From the NCBI RefSeq assembly GCF_018860365.1, contig NZ_JAHKPO010000013.1:558001-622000 (forward strand): DNA of 64,000 nt, read 5' to 3'. A program made the translations under genes and the position numbers. This stretch comes from Arenibacter algicola (GTDB taxonomy: Bacteria; Bacteroidota; Bacteroidia; Flavobacteriales; Flavobacteriaceae). The notes under the pieces were generated by a model. That model was not told the DNA's origin, searched no databases, and saw only the letters and a program-made list of their open reading frames with translations. Shown here piece by piece: positions 1 through 8,352 of this stretch (the stretch's first letter is position 1; each line of letters begins with the position of its first letter).

Positions 1-7
1 CCACTCT

Positions 8-3000
8 ATGTACCTTATTTTTGATACGGAAACCACAGGATTACCCAAACGTTGGGATGCACCTTATACGGATACCGACAATTGGCCGCGCTGTATACAA
101 ATAGCTTGGCAATTGCACGATGCCATGGGCAACTTGGTGGAGAGTCAGGATTATTTGGTGCAGCCGGACGGATTTAATATTCCTTATGATGCGGAACAAA
201 TTCATGGCATATCTACGGAGCTGGCCCAGCAAAAAGGGGTTCCAATTGGGGAGGTATTGGAAAAATTCAATGCAGCACTTTCCAAAACAAAATTTGTAGT
301 AGGACAGAATGTGGGTTTCGACCTTAATATTATGGGGGCTGAATTCCATCGGTACCAAGTTGAAAATTCGTTACAGGAATTGCCAGTGTTGGATACCTGT
401 ACCGAACATACGGCGCAATTATGCCAGATTCCTGGTGGACGTGGTGGCAAGTTTAAATTACCGACCTTAACGGAGCTGCATCAATACTTGTTTGGCGAGC
501 CTTTCGGAGAAGCACACAATGCCACTGCCGATGTTGAGGCCACTACGCGTTGCTTCTTGGAATTGGTCCGTAAAAAGGAATATACGGCCGAGCAATTGGA
601 TGTTAAGCCCGATTATTTTAAGAATTTCTCCGAGGCCAATCCGCAAGAAATACAATTAATAGGTCTAAAGCATATCAACCTAAAAAAGGCATCAAAAAAA
701 ATAGCCGATGCCTTGTGGGAGAAGGATACAGGTGGGATTTCCAAGGAGGAAATAAAGGAAAATCTGGCCACTTTGGAAACGGCAAATTTTGCCCATCTCC
801 ATAACCATACACAGTTTTCCATTCTGCAGTCGACCATTAGTATTCCTGCCTTGATCTTGGCCACTGCAAAGGCTAAAATGCCAGCGGTAGCCATGACGGA
901 CCACGCGAATATGATGGGAGCGTTTCATTTTGTTAATGGGGTCATTAACCATAACAAGGGAGTTGTATCCAGGAACGAAGAAAATTTAAAGCGCTATGAG
1001 GCCACCATAAACGGAACCTTGGAAGAAGGGCAGGAGCCCTTGCAGGAACTTCCAGAGCCGGAGGTGGAGATTACGCCGATTATAGGTTGTGAATTTCAAG
1101 TTTGTGAAGATCATACCAATAAATCCCAGAAAGATAACGGGTATCAAATAGTAATGCTTGCCAAAAACAAAAATGGGTATTTAAATTTGGCAAAAATGTC
1201 GTCCATAGCCTTCGTGGATGGGAAGTACTATGTTCCGCGTATAGATAAGAAGGTCATAGAGCAATACAAGGAGGATATCATTGTGCTTACCGGCAATCTA
1301 TACGGGGAAGTGCCCAGTAAGGTTTTGAATGTGGGGGAAAACCAGGCAGAGGAAGCCTTGCTTTGGTGGAAAGAGACTTTTGGTGATGACCTGTATATGG
1401 AAATTATGCGTCACGGTCAGGAGGATGAAGACCGGGTCAATCAAGTATTAATACAATTCGCCAAAAAACACAATGTAAAATTGGTTGCTACCAATAATAC
1501 GTATTACCTGGAAAAGGAGAATGCGCATGCACATGATATATTACTGTGTGTAAAAGATGGTGAAAAACAGGCCACGCCTATAGGTCGTGGTCGTGGATAC
1601 CGATATGGCTTGCCAAACCAGGAATATTACTTTAAGTCCTCAGATGAAATGAAGGACCTTTTTAAGGATATTCCGGATGCCATTACCAACATTCAGGAAG
1701 TTATAGACAAGGTAGAAACTTTTACCCTTGCCCGTGACGTGTTATTGCCTGCTTTTGATATTCCGGAGGAGTTTAGGTTCGAAGAGGATAAATTGGATGG
1801 CGGTAAACGGGGTGAGAATAAATATCTACGCCATATAACCTATGAAGGGGCGAAAAAGAGATATGGTGAGATTACCCCTGAAATTGATGAGCGACTCGAT
1901 TTTGAACTTAAGGTAATTGAGAAGACCGGATATCCAGGTTATTTCTTAATTGTAGAGGATTTTATTAGGGCGGCACGGAGTATGGATGTGTCCGTGGGTC
2001 CTGGTCGGGGTTCCGCAGCAGGTTCCGCAGTTGCTTATTGTTTGTGGATAACCAATTTGGATCCTATTAAGTACGATCTACTTTTTGAGAGATTCTTGAA
2101 TCCGGACCGTGTGTCCATGCCCGATATCGATATTGATTTTGATGATGAAGGCCGTGGTAGGGTAATGGATTATGTAATCGATAAATACGGTGCCAATCAG
2201 GTAGCCCAGATCATCACCTATGGTACCATGGCGGCAAAGTCATCGATCAGGGATACGGCACGGGCGTTGGATCTACCCCTGGGGGATGCGGACCGCATGG
2301 CCAAGCTGATTCCCAATATGTCCAAGTTGAAAAAGATTATTGGGGTCGATGAAAAAACCTTAAAAGAAAAATTCAATAGCGAGGAACTGATCAAGATCAA
2401 CGAGTTGCTGGCTATTTCCGAAGGCGATGGCCTGGAATCGGAAACCCTTAACCAGGCTTATATTTTGGAAGGCTCTGTGCGTAACACCGGGATACATGCC
2501 TGTGGGGTAATCATTACGCCCGATGATATTACCAAGTTTGTCCCGGTAGCCTTGGCAAAGGATTCCGAGATGTATTGCACTCAGTTCGACAACTCTGTGG
2601 TGGAAAGTGCAGGCTTGCTAAAAATGGATTTCTTGGGGTTAAAAACCTTGACCCTGATCAAGGATACCGTAAAAATAGTAAAGGCCAAACACGGTATAGA
2701 ATTGGATCCGGAGAATTTTCCCTTGGACGATGAAAAGACTTACGAGCTGTTCCAGCGTGGGGAAACCGTTGGGGTGTTTCAATATGAATCTCCCGGGATG
2801 CAAAAACACATGCGGGCGTTAAAACCTACCGTTTTTGCCGATCTTATTGCCATGAACGCTTTGTACCGTCCCGGTCCAATGGAATATATTCCCAGTTTCA
2901 TTGCCCGTAAACATGGTACGGAAGAAATTATATATGACCTTGATGCCTGTGAAGAGTATTTAGCGGAAACTTACGGGATTACGGTGTATCAGGAGCAGGT

Positions 3001-4444
3001 GATGCTACTTTCGCAAAAACTGGCAGATTTCACCAAGGGTGAGGCAGACGTTTTGCGTAAGGCGATGGGGAAAAAGCAGAAGTATGTCCTAGATAAAATG
3101 AAGCCGCAGTTTATAAAGCAGGCTTCGGAAAAAGGTCATGACGTTGACAAGCTGGAGAAAATTTGGAAAGACTGGGAGGCATTTGCAGCCTATGCATTTA
3201 ATAAGTCGCACTCTACCTGTTACGCTTGGATTGCTTACCAGACCGCATATTGCAAAGCGCATTACCCGGCAGAATATATGGCGGCAGTACTTTCGAATAA
3301 CATGAACGACATAAAGCAGGTTACCTTCTTTATGGAAGAGTGTAAACGTATGGGACTGGAAGTATTGGGGCCAGATGTTAACGAATCCTACTATAAGTTT
3401 GCGGTAAACGATGCCGGCGCAGTGCGTTTTGGCATGGGGGCCGTAAAAGGGGTTGGCCGTGGAGCAGTGGAGACCATCGTGGAGAATAGAAAGAAAGACG
3501 GACCATTTAAATCTGTTTTTGATCTGGCCAAACGCATCGACCTAAGGGCAGCCAATAAAAAGGCCTTTGAGAATCTGGCAGTGGCCGGTGGCTTCGATTC
3601 CTTCGGGGATACCCATAGGGCCCAATATTTTTATGATGAAGGGGACGGAATTACCTTCTTGGAAAAAGCCATGAAATATGGGGCCAAATTTCAGGAGAAT
3701 GAAAATTCTTCACAAGTAAGTTTGTTTGGTGAAGCCAGTGACGTGCAGATTCCGGAACCTGTGGTGCCGCCCTGTGAGGAATGGGGTACCATGGGAAAAT
3801 TGCGAAGGGAAAAAGAAGTGGTCGGAATCTACATTTCCGGTCATCCCTTGGACGATTTTAATGCAGAGATAAAGGCATTCTGTAATGCGAGCCTTTCCAA
3901 TTTAAGTGATTTGGAGGCAATAGTAAACAGAGAGGTGTCTTTTGCGGGGGTAATTACCGATGTGCAGCATAGGGTTTCTAAAAATGGCAAGGGATGGGCC
4001 ATGTTCACCATGGAAGATTATACGGATACCTTTGAGTTTAGAATGTTCGGGGAAGAGTATTTAAAGTACCGTCATTTCCTGATGATCAATTCTTTCGCCT
4101 ATGTCAAGGTGTTTGTGCGCGAAGGCTGGGTAAACCGTGATACCGGAAAAAAAGGAGAGCCCAGGATGCAGTTTAATATGATCATGATGTTGCAGGACGT
4201 TATGGAGACCTTTGCCAAAAAACTCACCATTAGGTTGGATATATCGCAATTGAAGGAGGAAAGTATATTGGACCTTAAGGATACTTTGGTTTCGCATCAG
4301 GGCAATCATCCCTTAAGTTTTGTGGTATATGAGATGGAAGAGCAGATAAAAGTAAACATGACCTCTAGAAAACAAAAAATTCAAATATCGAGTGAATTAC
4401 TCCTTCAGCTCAATGAAAAAGACGTACATTACAAGTTGAACTAA
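8..4444 (+). CDS. dnaE: DNA polymerase III subunit alpha with fused proofreading exonuclease
   Basis: Replicative DNA polymerase catalytic subunit, 1478 residues, complete. Residues 1-190 form a DnaQ-like 3'-5' exonuclease with the full DEDDh set visible: D6 and E8 in FDTETTG, D105 in GFDLNI, H170 and D175 in HNATADVE. The PHP domain starts near residue 261 (FAHLHNHTQFS). The C-family polymerase palm carries the acidic motif PDIDIDF near residue 704. An OB-fold lies around residues 1280-1390. The exonuclease-polymerase fusion makes it longer than E. coli DnaE (about 1160 residues); DnaE proteins of around 1450-1510 residues are usual in flavobacteria. The ATG at 8 opens directly on the exonuclease beta-strand. 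It is followed by trxA, a common flavobacterial arrangement as I recall. The upstream promoter is outside the window. Confidence 0.97.
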   Translation: MYLIFDTETTGLPKRWDAPYTDTDNWPRCIQIAWQLHDAMGNLVESQDYLVQPDGFNIPYDAEQIHGISTELAQQKGVPIGEVLEKFNAALSKTKFVVGQNVGFDLNIMGAEFHRYQVENSLQELPVLDTCTEHTAQLCQIPGGRGGKFKLPTLTELHQYLFGEPFGEAHNATADVEATTRCFLELVRKKEYTAEQLDVKPDYFKNFSEANPQEIQLIGLKHINLKKASKKIADALWEKDTGGISKEEIKENLATLETANFAHLHNHTQFSILQSTISIPALILATAKAKMPAVAMTDHANMMGAFHFVNGVINHNKGVVSRNEENLKRYEATINGTLEEGQEPLQELPEPEVEITPIIGCEFQVCEDHTNKSQKDNGYQIVMLAKNKNGYLNLAKMSSIAFVDGKYYVPRIDKKVIEQYKEDIIVLTGNLYGEVPSKVLNVGENQAEEALLWWKETFGDDLYMEIMRHGQEDEDRVNQVLIQFAKKHNVKLVATNNTYYLEKENAHAHDILLCVKDGEKQATPIGRGRGYRYGLPNQEYYFKSSDEMKDLFKDIPDAITNIQEVIDKVETFTLARDVLLPAFDIPEEFRFEEDKLDGGKRGENKYLRHITYEGAKKRYGEITPEIDERLDFELKVIEKTGYPGYFLIVEDFIRAARSMDVSVGPGRGSAAGSAVAYCLWITNLDPIKYDLLFERFLNPDRVSMPDIDIDFDDEGRGRVMDYVIDKYGANQVAQIITYGTMAAKSSIRDTARALDLPLGDADRMAKLIPNMSKLKKIIGVDEKTLKEKFNSEELIKINELLAISEGDGLESETLNQAYILEGSVRNTGIHACGVIITPDDITKFVPVALAKDSEMYCTQFDNSVVESAGLLKMDFLGLKTLTLIKDTVKIVKAKHGIELDPENFPLDDEKTYELFQRGETVGVFQYESPGMQKHMRALKPTVFADLIAMNALYRPGPMEYIPSFIARKHGTEEIIYDLDACEEYLAETYGITVYQEQVMLLSQKLADFTKGEADVLRKAMGKKQKYVLDKMKPQFIKQASEKGHDVDKLEKIWKDWEAFAAYAFNKSHSTCYAWIAYQTAYCKAHYPAEYMAAVLSNNMNDIKQVTFFMEECKRMGLEVLGPDVNESYYKFAVNDAGAVRFGMGAVKGVGRGAVETIVENRKKDGPFKSVFDLAKRIDLRAANKKAFENLAVAGGFDSFGDTHRAQYFYDEGDGITFLEKAMKYGAKFQENENSSQVSLFGEASDVQIPEPVVPPCEEWGTMGKLRREKEVVGIYISGHPLDDFNAEIKAFCNASLSNLSDLEAIVNREVSFAGVITDVQHRVSKNGKGWAMFTMEDYTDTFEFRMFGEEYLKYRHFLMINSFAYVKVFVREGWVNRDTGKKGEPRMQFNMIMMLQDVMETFAKKLTIRLDISQLKEESILDLKDTLVSHQGNHPLSFVVYEMEEQIKVNMTSRKQKIQISSELLLQLNEKDVHYKLN

Positions 4445-4572
4445 TTGTTATGGAGTGGGTTAAATGGTTGGGAGTCCCACGAGAGTCAAATGTGTTAAAA
4501 GAATAGGTTTTATCAATTTAGCCATAGTCAAAACGAATATAATCTTAGTAAGGAAAAGGCAAAATAATTGTC

Positions 4573-4580
4573 TAAATTTG
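4573..4580 (+). promoter_or_regulatory. Possible -7 box for trxA
   Basis: TAAATTTG fits the Bacteroidota -7 consensus TAnnTTTG and ends 24 nt before the trxA ATG. No convincing TTTG -33 box is seen 19-21 nt upstream, so this is only a candidate. The 160-nt gap between dnaE and trxA holds no other recognisable feature. Confidence 0.35.
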
Positions 4581-4604
4581 TATAATATTTAAAAATAACG
4601 AAAC

Positions 4605-4922
4605 ATGGCATTAGAAATAACAGATGCTACTTTTGATGAGGTAGTTTTAAAAAGTGATAAACCAGTAGTAGTGGATTTTTGGGCAGCGTGGTGTGGTCCT
4701 TGTAGAATGGTAGGTCCTATTATCGATGAGGTAAGTACCGAGTATGATGGTAAAGCCGTTGTTGGTAAGGTAGACGTGGACGCCAATCAAGAATTTGCCG
4801 CGAAATATGGCGTAAGAAATATTCCTACGGTATTGGTGTTTAAAAATGGTGAAATCGTTAACAGACAGGTTGGTGTTTCCCCTAAAAAGGTGTATACCGA
4901 TGCAATTGATGCATTACTATAG
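4605..4922 (+). CDS. trxA: Thioredoxin
   Basis: Cytosolic thiol-disulfide reductant of 105 residues, a normal length for thioredoxin. The redox active site WCGPC is at residues 29-33 (C30 and C33), preceded by the DFWAAW strand. The cis-proline loop is NIPT with P74. There is no signal peptide, so it acts in the cytoplasm, reducing ribonucleotide reductase and other targets and recycled by thioredoxin reductase (family knowledge). The ATG at 4605 follows an A-rich stretch typical of Bacteroidota translation starts. It has its own terminator downstream, so it is probably a single-gene transcript. Confidence 0.97.
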   Translation: MALEITDATFDEVVLKSDKPVVVDFWAAWCGPCRMVGPIIDEVSTEYDGKAVVGKVDVDANQEFAAKYGVRNIPTVLVFKNGEIVNRQVGVSPKKVYTDAIDALL

Positions 4923-4962
4923 CCTTCACTGATTCCCGAAGGGGAATATAAAAGATAAAAAG

Positions 4963-4987
4963 ATCCTGCTTTTAGCGGGATTTTTTT
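4963..4987 (+). terminator. Rho-independent terminator after trxA
   Basis: Stem ATCCTGCT (4963-4970), 3-nt loop, AGCGGGAT (4974-4981) with one G:T pair, then a T-tract to 4987. A second small hairpin, ATTCCC with GGGAAT (4932-4947), lies just upstream. Confidence 0.85.
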
Positions 4988-5118
4988 ATGCCTAATTTTT
5001 AATGAAGTATATAGCAAAACTCTAAAAATAGAGGTTGATTGCAGCTTATTTTATTTGGCCTCCCTTTTTTTGGCATTTCTATTTTTCAACCCGACCATAT
5101 CTTCATTATCTTAGCACT

Positions 5119-6048
5119 ATGGAGCTACAATCGGAATTACATAAGGCAAGTTTGTTCCAAAACTTGGAATTATTGGCAGGTCAGGTGGTGGAAGGATTTA
5201 TCAGTGGCATTCATAAAAGTCCCTTTCATGGATTTTCCGCGGAATTTGCAGAGCATAAGATCTATAATAATGGGGAAAGTACCAAGCATATAGATTGGAA
5301 GCTGTTTGCCAAGACGGACAAGTTATATACCAAGCGATACGAAGAGGAGACCAATTTGCGCTGTCATATGATCTTGGATAATTCGGCCTCCATGTATTAT
5401 CCGGAGGTTGGTGCCCTAAGTCTTGACAACCTAAATAAAATTGGTTTTGGGGTCTTGGCCATTGCCTCGTTGATGAATATACTTAAAAGACAGCGGGATG
5501 CGGTTGGTTTAAGTGTTTATAGCGACCAATATAATTTCTATTCTTCGGAAAAGAGTAGTGAAAGGCATCACCAGATGTTGTTGGCCAAATTAAGTGAGAT
5601 TAGTCAGGAAACAAAACCTGCCAAGCAGACCGAGACCTATACCTATTTGCACCTGATTGCCGAAAAAATAAAAAGAAGAAGTTTAATTGTACTTTTTACG
5701 GACATGTTTCAATCTTCTGGTGAAGATGGGCAGTTGTTCGAGGCCTTACGGCATTTAAAGTACAATAAACATGAAGTAATTCTTTTTCATATCATGGACA
5801 AAGAAACAGAATACTCCTTTGATTTTGAAAATACCCCCAAGCGTTTTCTGGATGTGGAGACAGGGACCCAAATTGATCTTTATGCCGATTCTGTAAAAGA
5901 GGCCTATAAAAAAGAGGTGGGGTCTTATTTTACTGAATTGCGACTAAAATGTGCCCAATATAAAATTAAATATGTGGAGGTAGATGTAAAAGATAGTTTC
6001 TCCCTGATAATGAACACGTTTATGGTGGAGCGCCAAAAATTTATGTAG
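5119..6048 (+). CDS. DUF58 domain protein (von Willebrand A-like)
   Basis: 309-residue protein of the DUF58 family, usually partnered with MoxR-type AAA ATPases and linked to envelope or stress functions; no precise role is established. Signature segments are visible: IDWKLFAKTDKLYTKRYEEE near residues 58-77 and a MIDAS-like D-x-S-x-S (DNSAS) at residues 87-91, followed by a Rossmann-like vWA fold (SLIVLFTDMFQSS). The open frame extends upstream to a TTG at 5035, but those 28 residues are aromatic-rich and unlike the family. The ATG at 5119 (MELQSELHKA) is the better start. No MoxR gene is adjacent here. No signal peptide or membrane segment is seen, so it is probably cytosolic. Confidence 0.85.
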   Translation: MELQSELHKASLFQNLELLAGQVVEGFISGIHKSPFHGFSAEFAEHKIYNNGESTKHIDWKLFAKTDKLYTKRYEEETNLRCHMILDNSASMYYPEVGALSLDNLNKIGFGVLAIASLMNILKRQRDAVGLSVYSDQYNFYSSEKSSERHHQMLLAKLSEISQETKPAKQTETYTYLHLIAEKIKRRSLIVLFTDMFQSSGEDGQLFEALRHLKYNKHEVILFHIMDKETEYSFDFENTPKRFLDVETGTQIDLYADSVKEAYKKEVGSYFTELRLKCAQYKIKYVEVDVKDSFSLIMNTFMVERQKFM

Positions 6049-6122
6049 AAACTTGCATTATTTTTAAAAAATTGTTTGTGCAATTAAATAAGGGGTGTAT
6101 ATTTGCACTCGCTAAACGCCAC

Positions 6123-6199
6123 GGTTCGGTAGTTCAGTTGGTTAGAATACCTGCCTGTCACGCAGGGGGTCGCGGGTTCGAGTCCCGTCCGGACCGCCA
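6123..6199 (+). tRNA. tRNA-Asp (GTC anticodon)
   Basis: 77 nt including an encoded CCA. Acceptor stem GGTTCGG pairs with CCGGACC (one G:T). The anticodon stem-loop CCTGC-CTGTCAC-GCAGG gives anticodon GTC. The T-arm is GCGGG-TTCGAGT-CCCGT. The discriminator base is G6196 and CCA occupies 6197-6199. It marks the boundary between housekeeping genes and the accessory polysaccharide locus, and tRNA 3' ends are classic integration sites. Confidence 0.97.
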
Positions 6200-6208
6200 A
6201 CAAAGATA

Positions 6209-6243
6209 AGCTTTTCAAGAAATTGGAAAGCTTTTTCTTTTTT
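6209..6243 (+). terminator. Rho-independent terminator after tRNA-Asp
   Basis: Stem AGCTTTTCA (6209-6217) with TGGAAAGCT (6224-6232), one G:T pair, followed by a T-rich run to 6243. Confidence 0.8.
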
Positions 6244-6366
6244 ACGGGTACAACATAGGTACAACAAATTACTTCACCATTAATTTCCTTTAAATTCGTA
6301 ATTCCTATTAGGAATAAGGAATTTTTAGTTCAACCCGATTTTTGCCTCTTGTACTGAATAACACTT

Positions 6367-6454
6367 CAATTATTTTGTCTAATGAGGTTGTAATTGTATT
6401 TCAAATGGGGTAATTTGCTATCTTTATTAATGGGAGTTGACAGGCAATAAAAGG
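6367..6454 (+). repeat. Direct repeat copy 1 (partner at 37451-37537)
   Basis: A segment of about 68 nt (6367-6434) matches 37451-37517 on the same strand. Only 4 mismatches occur in the first 54 nt, and weaker similarity (about 14 of 19) continues to about 6454. It contains a TTTG (6374-6377) and, 19 nt later, TATTTCAA, which loosely resembles a Bacteroidota promoter, and then ATGGGGTAATTT. It lies between the tRNA-Asp terminator and a lactonase remnant. It could be a shared promoter/leader or a recombination scar. Confidence 0.75.
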
Positions 6455-6614
6455 GCCTCGGAATTTTACTTTATTGCCAGATGGAAAATTTTTATTGGTG
6501 GCCAATCAAATATCGAATAACATAACTGTTTATAAAGTTGATAATAAGACAGGACTCCTTGAATTTACAGGAAATGAAATATCAATTTCACAACCTGTAT
6601 GTTTAAAGTTCTAG
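6453..6614 (+). pseudogene. C-terminal remnant of a lactonase-family beta-propeller
   Basis: Reading from 6453 to the TAG at 6612-6614 gives 53 residues that begin GPRNFTLLPDGKFLLVANQ and end QPVCLKF. This matches the last blade of the lactonase / 6-phosphogluconolactonase-like seven-bladed propeller family (Pfam Lactonase, typically about 350 residues). The frame closes at a TGA at 6438-6440 inside the direct repeat, so the first roughly 300 residues are missing. It is therefore a deletion remnant fused to the repeat, and 18 nt later the first sulfatase begins. The functional family acts on sugar lactones, a fitting relic for a locus with sugar-oxidising enzymes. Confidence 0.75.
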
Positions 6615-6632
6615 AGAAATAATCCGCCTATT

Positions 6633-8165
6633 ATGACCAACCGTAAACCAAAATCAACTAACTTTTTAATCCTTCTATTATCAATATTTACATTTTCCTG
6701 TTCCTCAAAAAAAGAAGCTAAAAATGAAGTAGGGGAGCGCCCAAATATTGTATTGATCATTGCTGACGATATGGCTTGGGACGATAGCGGGGCCTATGGG
6801 CATCCAAACATACGTACCCCAAATATTGATAAACTCGCTGAGGATGGAATGCGTTTTGATCAGGCCTATCTTACGGCGAGTTCATGCAGTCCTAGTAGGA
6901 CAAGTATCATTACCGGACTTTATCCCCATAATACCAATGCAGAACAATTACATTGGCCCCTGACCCCGGATAAGATTACTTTCGTGGAGAAGCTCAAAGC
7001 CTCTGGTTATTGGACAGCCCAGGCCGGTAAGTGGCATATGGGGGACGCCATCAAGGATAGATTCGATGAGGTTTATGATGTAGGTACCTCTGGTTTTCAA
7101 TTGGCGCCTGATGGTACTAAGGCCGTACAAAAAGGTGATGGCAGTGGTTGTGAAAATTGGGTTCCCGTGCTGCAGTTAAGGCCAAAGGACAAGCCTTTTT
7201 TTCTTTGGTTGGCGGCTGTAGATCCACACCGCCCATACACTGATAAAATTGTGGAGCATCCACAGACCAACGAAGATGTAATTGTACCTCCATATATGCC
7301 GGATACTGAAAATGTACGAAAGGACTTTGTGTACTACTACAATGAAATCTTAAGGTTGGATGATTATGTAGGTAAGGTGGTAGCCGAATTGGATAGACAA
7401 GGTATTTCCGAGAATACTTTGATTCTTTTTATTAGCGATAATGGGAGGCCTTTTCCAAGAGACAAAACAACCCTTTACGACGGTGGTATTAAAACTCCAT
7501 GGATAGTAAAATGGCCCCAAAAAGTAAAACCTAAGTCCGTCTGTGATAACCTGGTAAGTACTGTAGACATTGCTCCCACATTTTTAAAGTTGGCTGGGCT
7601 GGAAAGCCTTCCCTCTTTTGAAGGACAGGATTTTTCTGATTTGTTGACCAATCCGGAAGCAAAAATAAGGGATGTGGTCTATGCTGAAGATCATTGGCAC
7701 GACTATGAGGATTACACAAGGGCCATAAGAACAAAAAAGTTAAAATACATACGTAATTTTTATCCGGACCTTCCAAATACACCTTCGGCGGATGCCTTTG
7801 TCAGCGGAACATTTACCGATATGCTCAAAATGAAGGAAAATAGGGATCTCACTGAAGCACAATTGGCCTGCTTTATTATTCCACGTCCAAACGAAGAGTT
7901 GTATGATATGGTCAAGGATCCTTACGAACTCAATAATTTGGCGGGAAACGCCAATTATCAGGAAAGTTTGGAGGCTTTGCGTTCAGAAATGAAAAAAATT
8001 AGACGACTTACCCAAGATAGTTTGCCAGCTTTTAGGACTCCGGATGAATTTGATAGGGAAACAGGTAAAGCAAATTCATTTAGGCGACGTCCGCGCCCCT
8101 CAAAAAAGGAAATGGAAAAGATTATTTTAGAAATTAGAGAGGGAGAAAAGAATGGAGGTTTATAA
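6633..8165 (+). CDS. S1-family sulfatase (lipoprotein)
   Basis: Formylglycine-dependent arylsulfatase-fold enzyme, 510 residues. The N-terminus is a lipoprotein signal (hydrophobic LLLSIFTFSC, lipid-accepting C23), so it is probably anchored in the envelope. Metal-site aspartates are in IADD (D45, D46). The maturation motif C-S-P-S-R has C85 as the residue converted to formylglycine. GKWHMGD and the C-terminal SDNG region are present. The overall pattern (HPNIRTPNIDKL, PHNTNAEQ) resembles the N-sulfoglucosamine sulfohydrolase-like group. It lies alone between the repeat/lactonase scar and the regulator gene. Its substrate is inferred to be a sulfated galactan from the neighbouring GH110, GH127 and GH129 genes; position specificity cannot be read from the sequence. 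Confidence 0.93.
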   Translation: MTNRKPKSTNFLILLLSIFTFSCSSKKEAKNEVGERPNIVLIIADDMAWDDSGAYGHPNIRTPNIDKLAEDGMRFDQAYLTASSCSPSRTSIITGLYPHNTNAEQLHWPLTPDKITFVEKLKASGYWTAQAGKWHMGDAIKDRFDEVYDVGTSGFQLAPDGTKAVQKGDGSGCENWVPVLQLRPKDKPFFLWLAAVDPHRPYTDKIVEHPQTNEDVIVPPYMPDTENVRKDFVYYYNEILRLDDYVGKVVAELDRQGISENTLILFISDNGRPFPRDKTTLYDGGIKTPWIVKWPQKVKPKSVCDNLVSTVDIAPTFLKLAGLESLPSFEGQDFSDLLTNPEAKIRDVVYAEDHWHDYEDYTRAIRTKKLKYIRNFYPDLPNTPSADAFVSGTFTDMLKMKENRDLTEAQLACFIIPRPNEELYDMVKDPYELNNLAGNANYQESLEALRSEMKKIRRLTQDSLPAFRTPDEFDRETGKANSFRRRPRPSKKEMEKIILEIREGEKNGGL

Positions 8166-8352
8166 TATTAGTGTGTTGACATCAGAGATGATATAAAATT
8201 TCAGCCACAAGGCCTTTTGGAGAAAGTATATTTGAAAAGTGTGATTATTGCAGTACCCATATAATCATCGATTGGCCTACTTTTCGTATTTTACCCTGCT
8301 TTTATTTTTTATATTGACGAGAGGAAAAACTCCTTCTCATTGAAATTAATAC

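Noticed and set aside
6241-6280. GGTACAACATAGGTACAACA as an integrase start or attachment core
   Set aside because: It contains a short direct repeat (GGTACAACA) after the tRNA terminator, but no integrase reading frame on either strand could be built around it.
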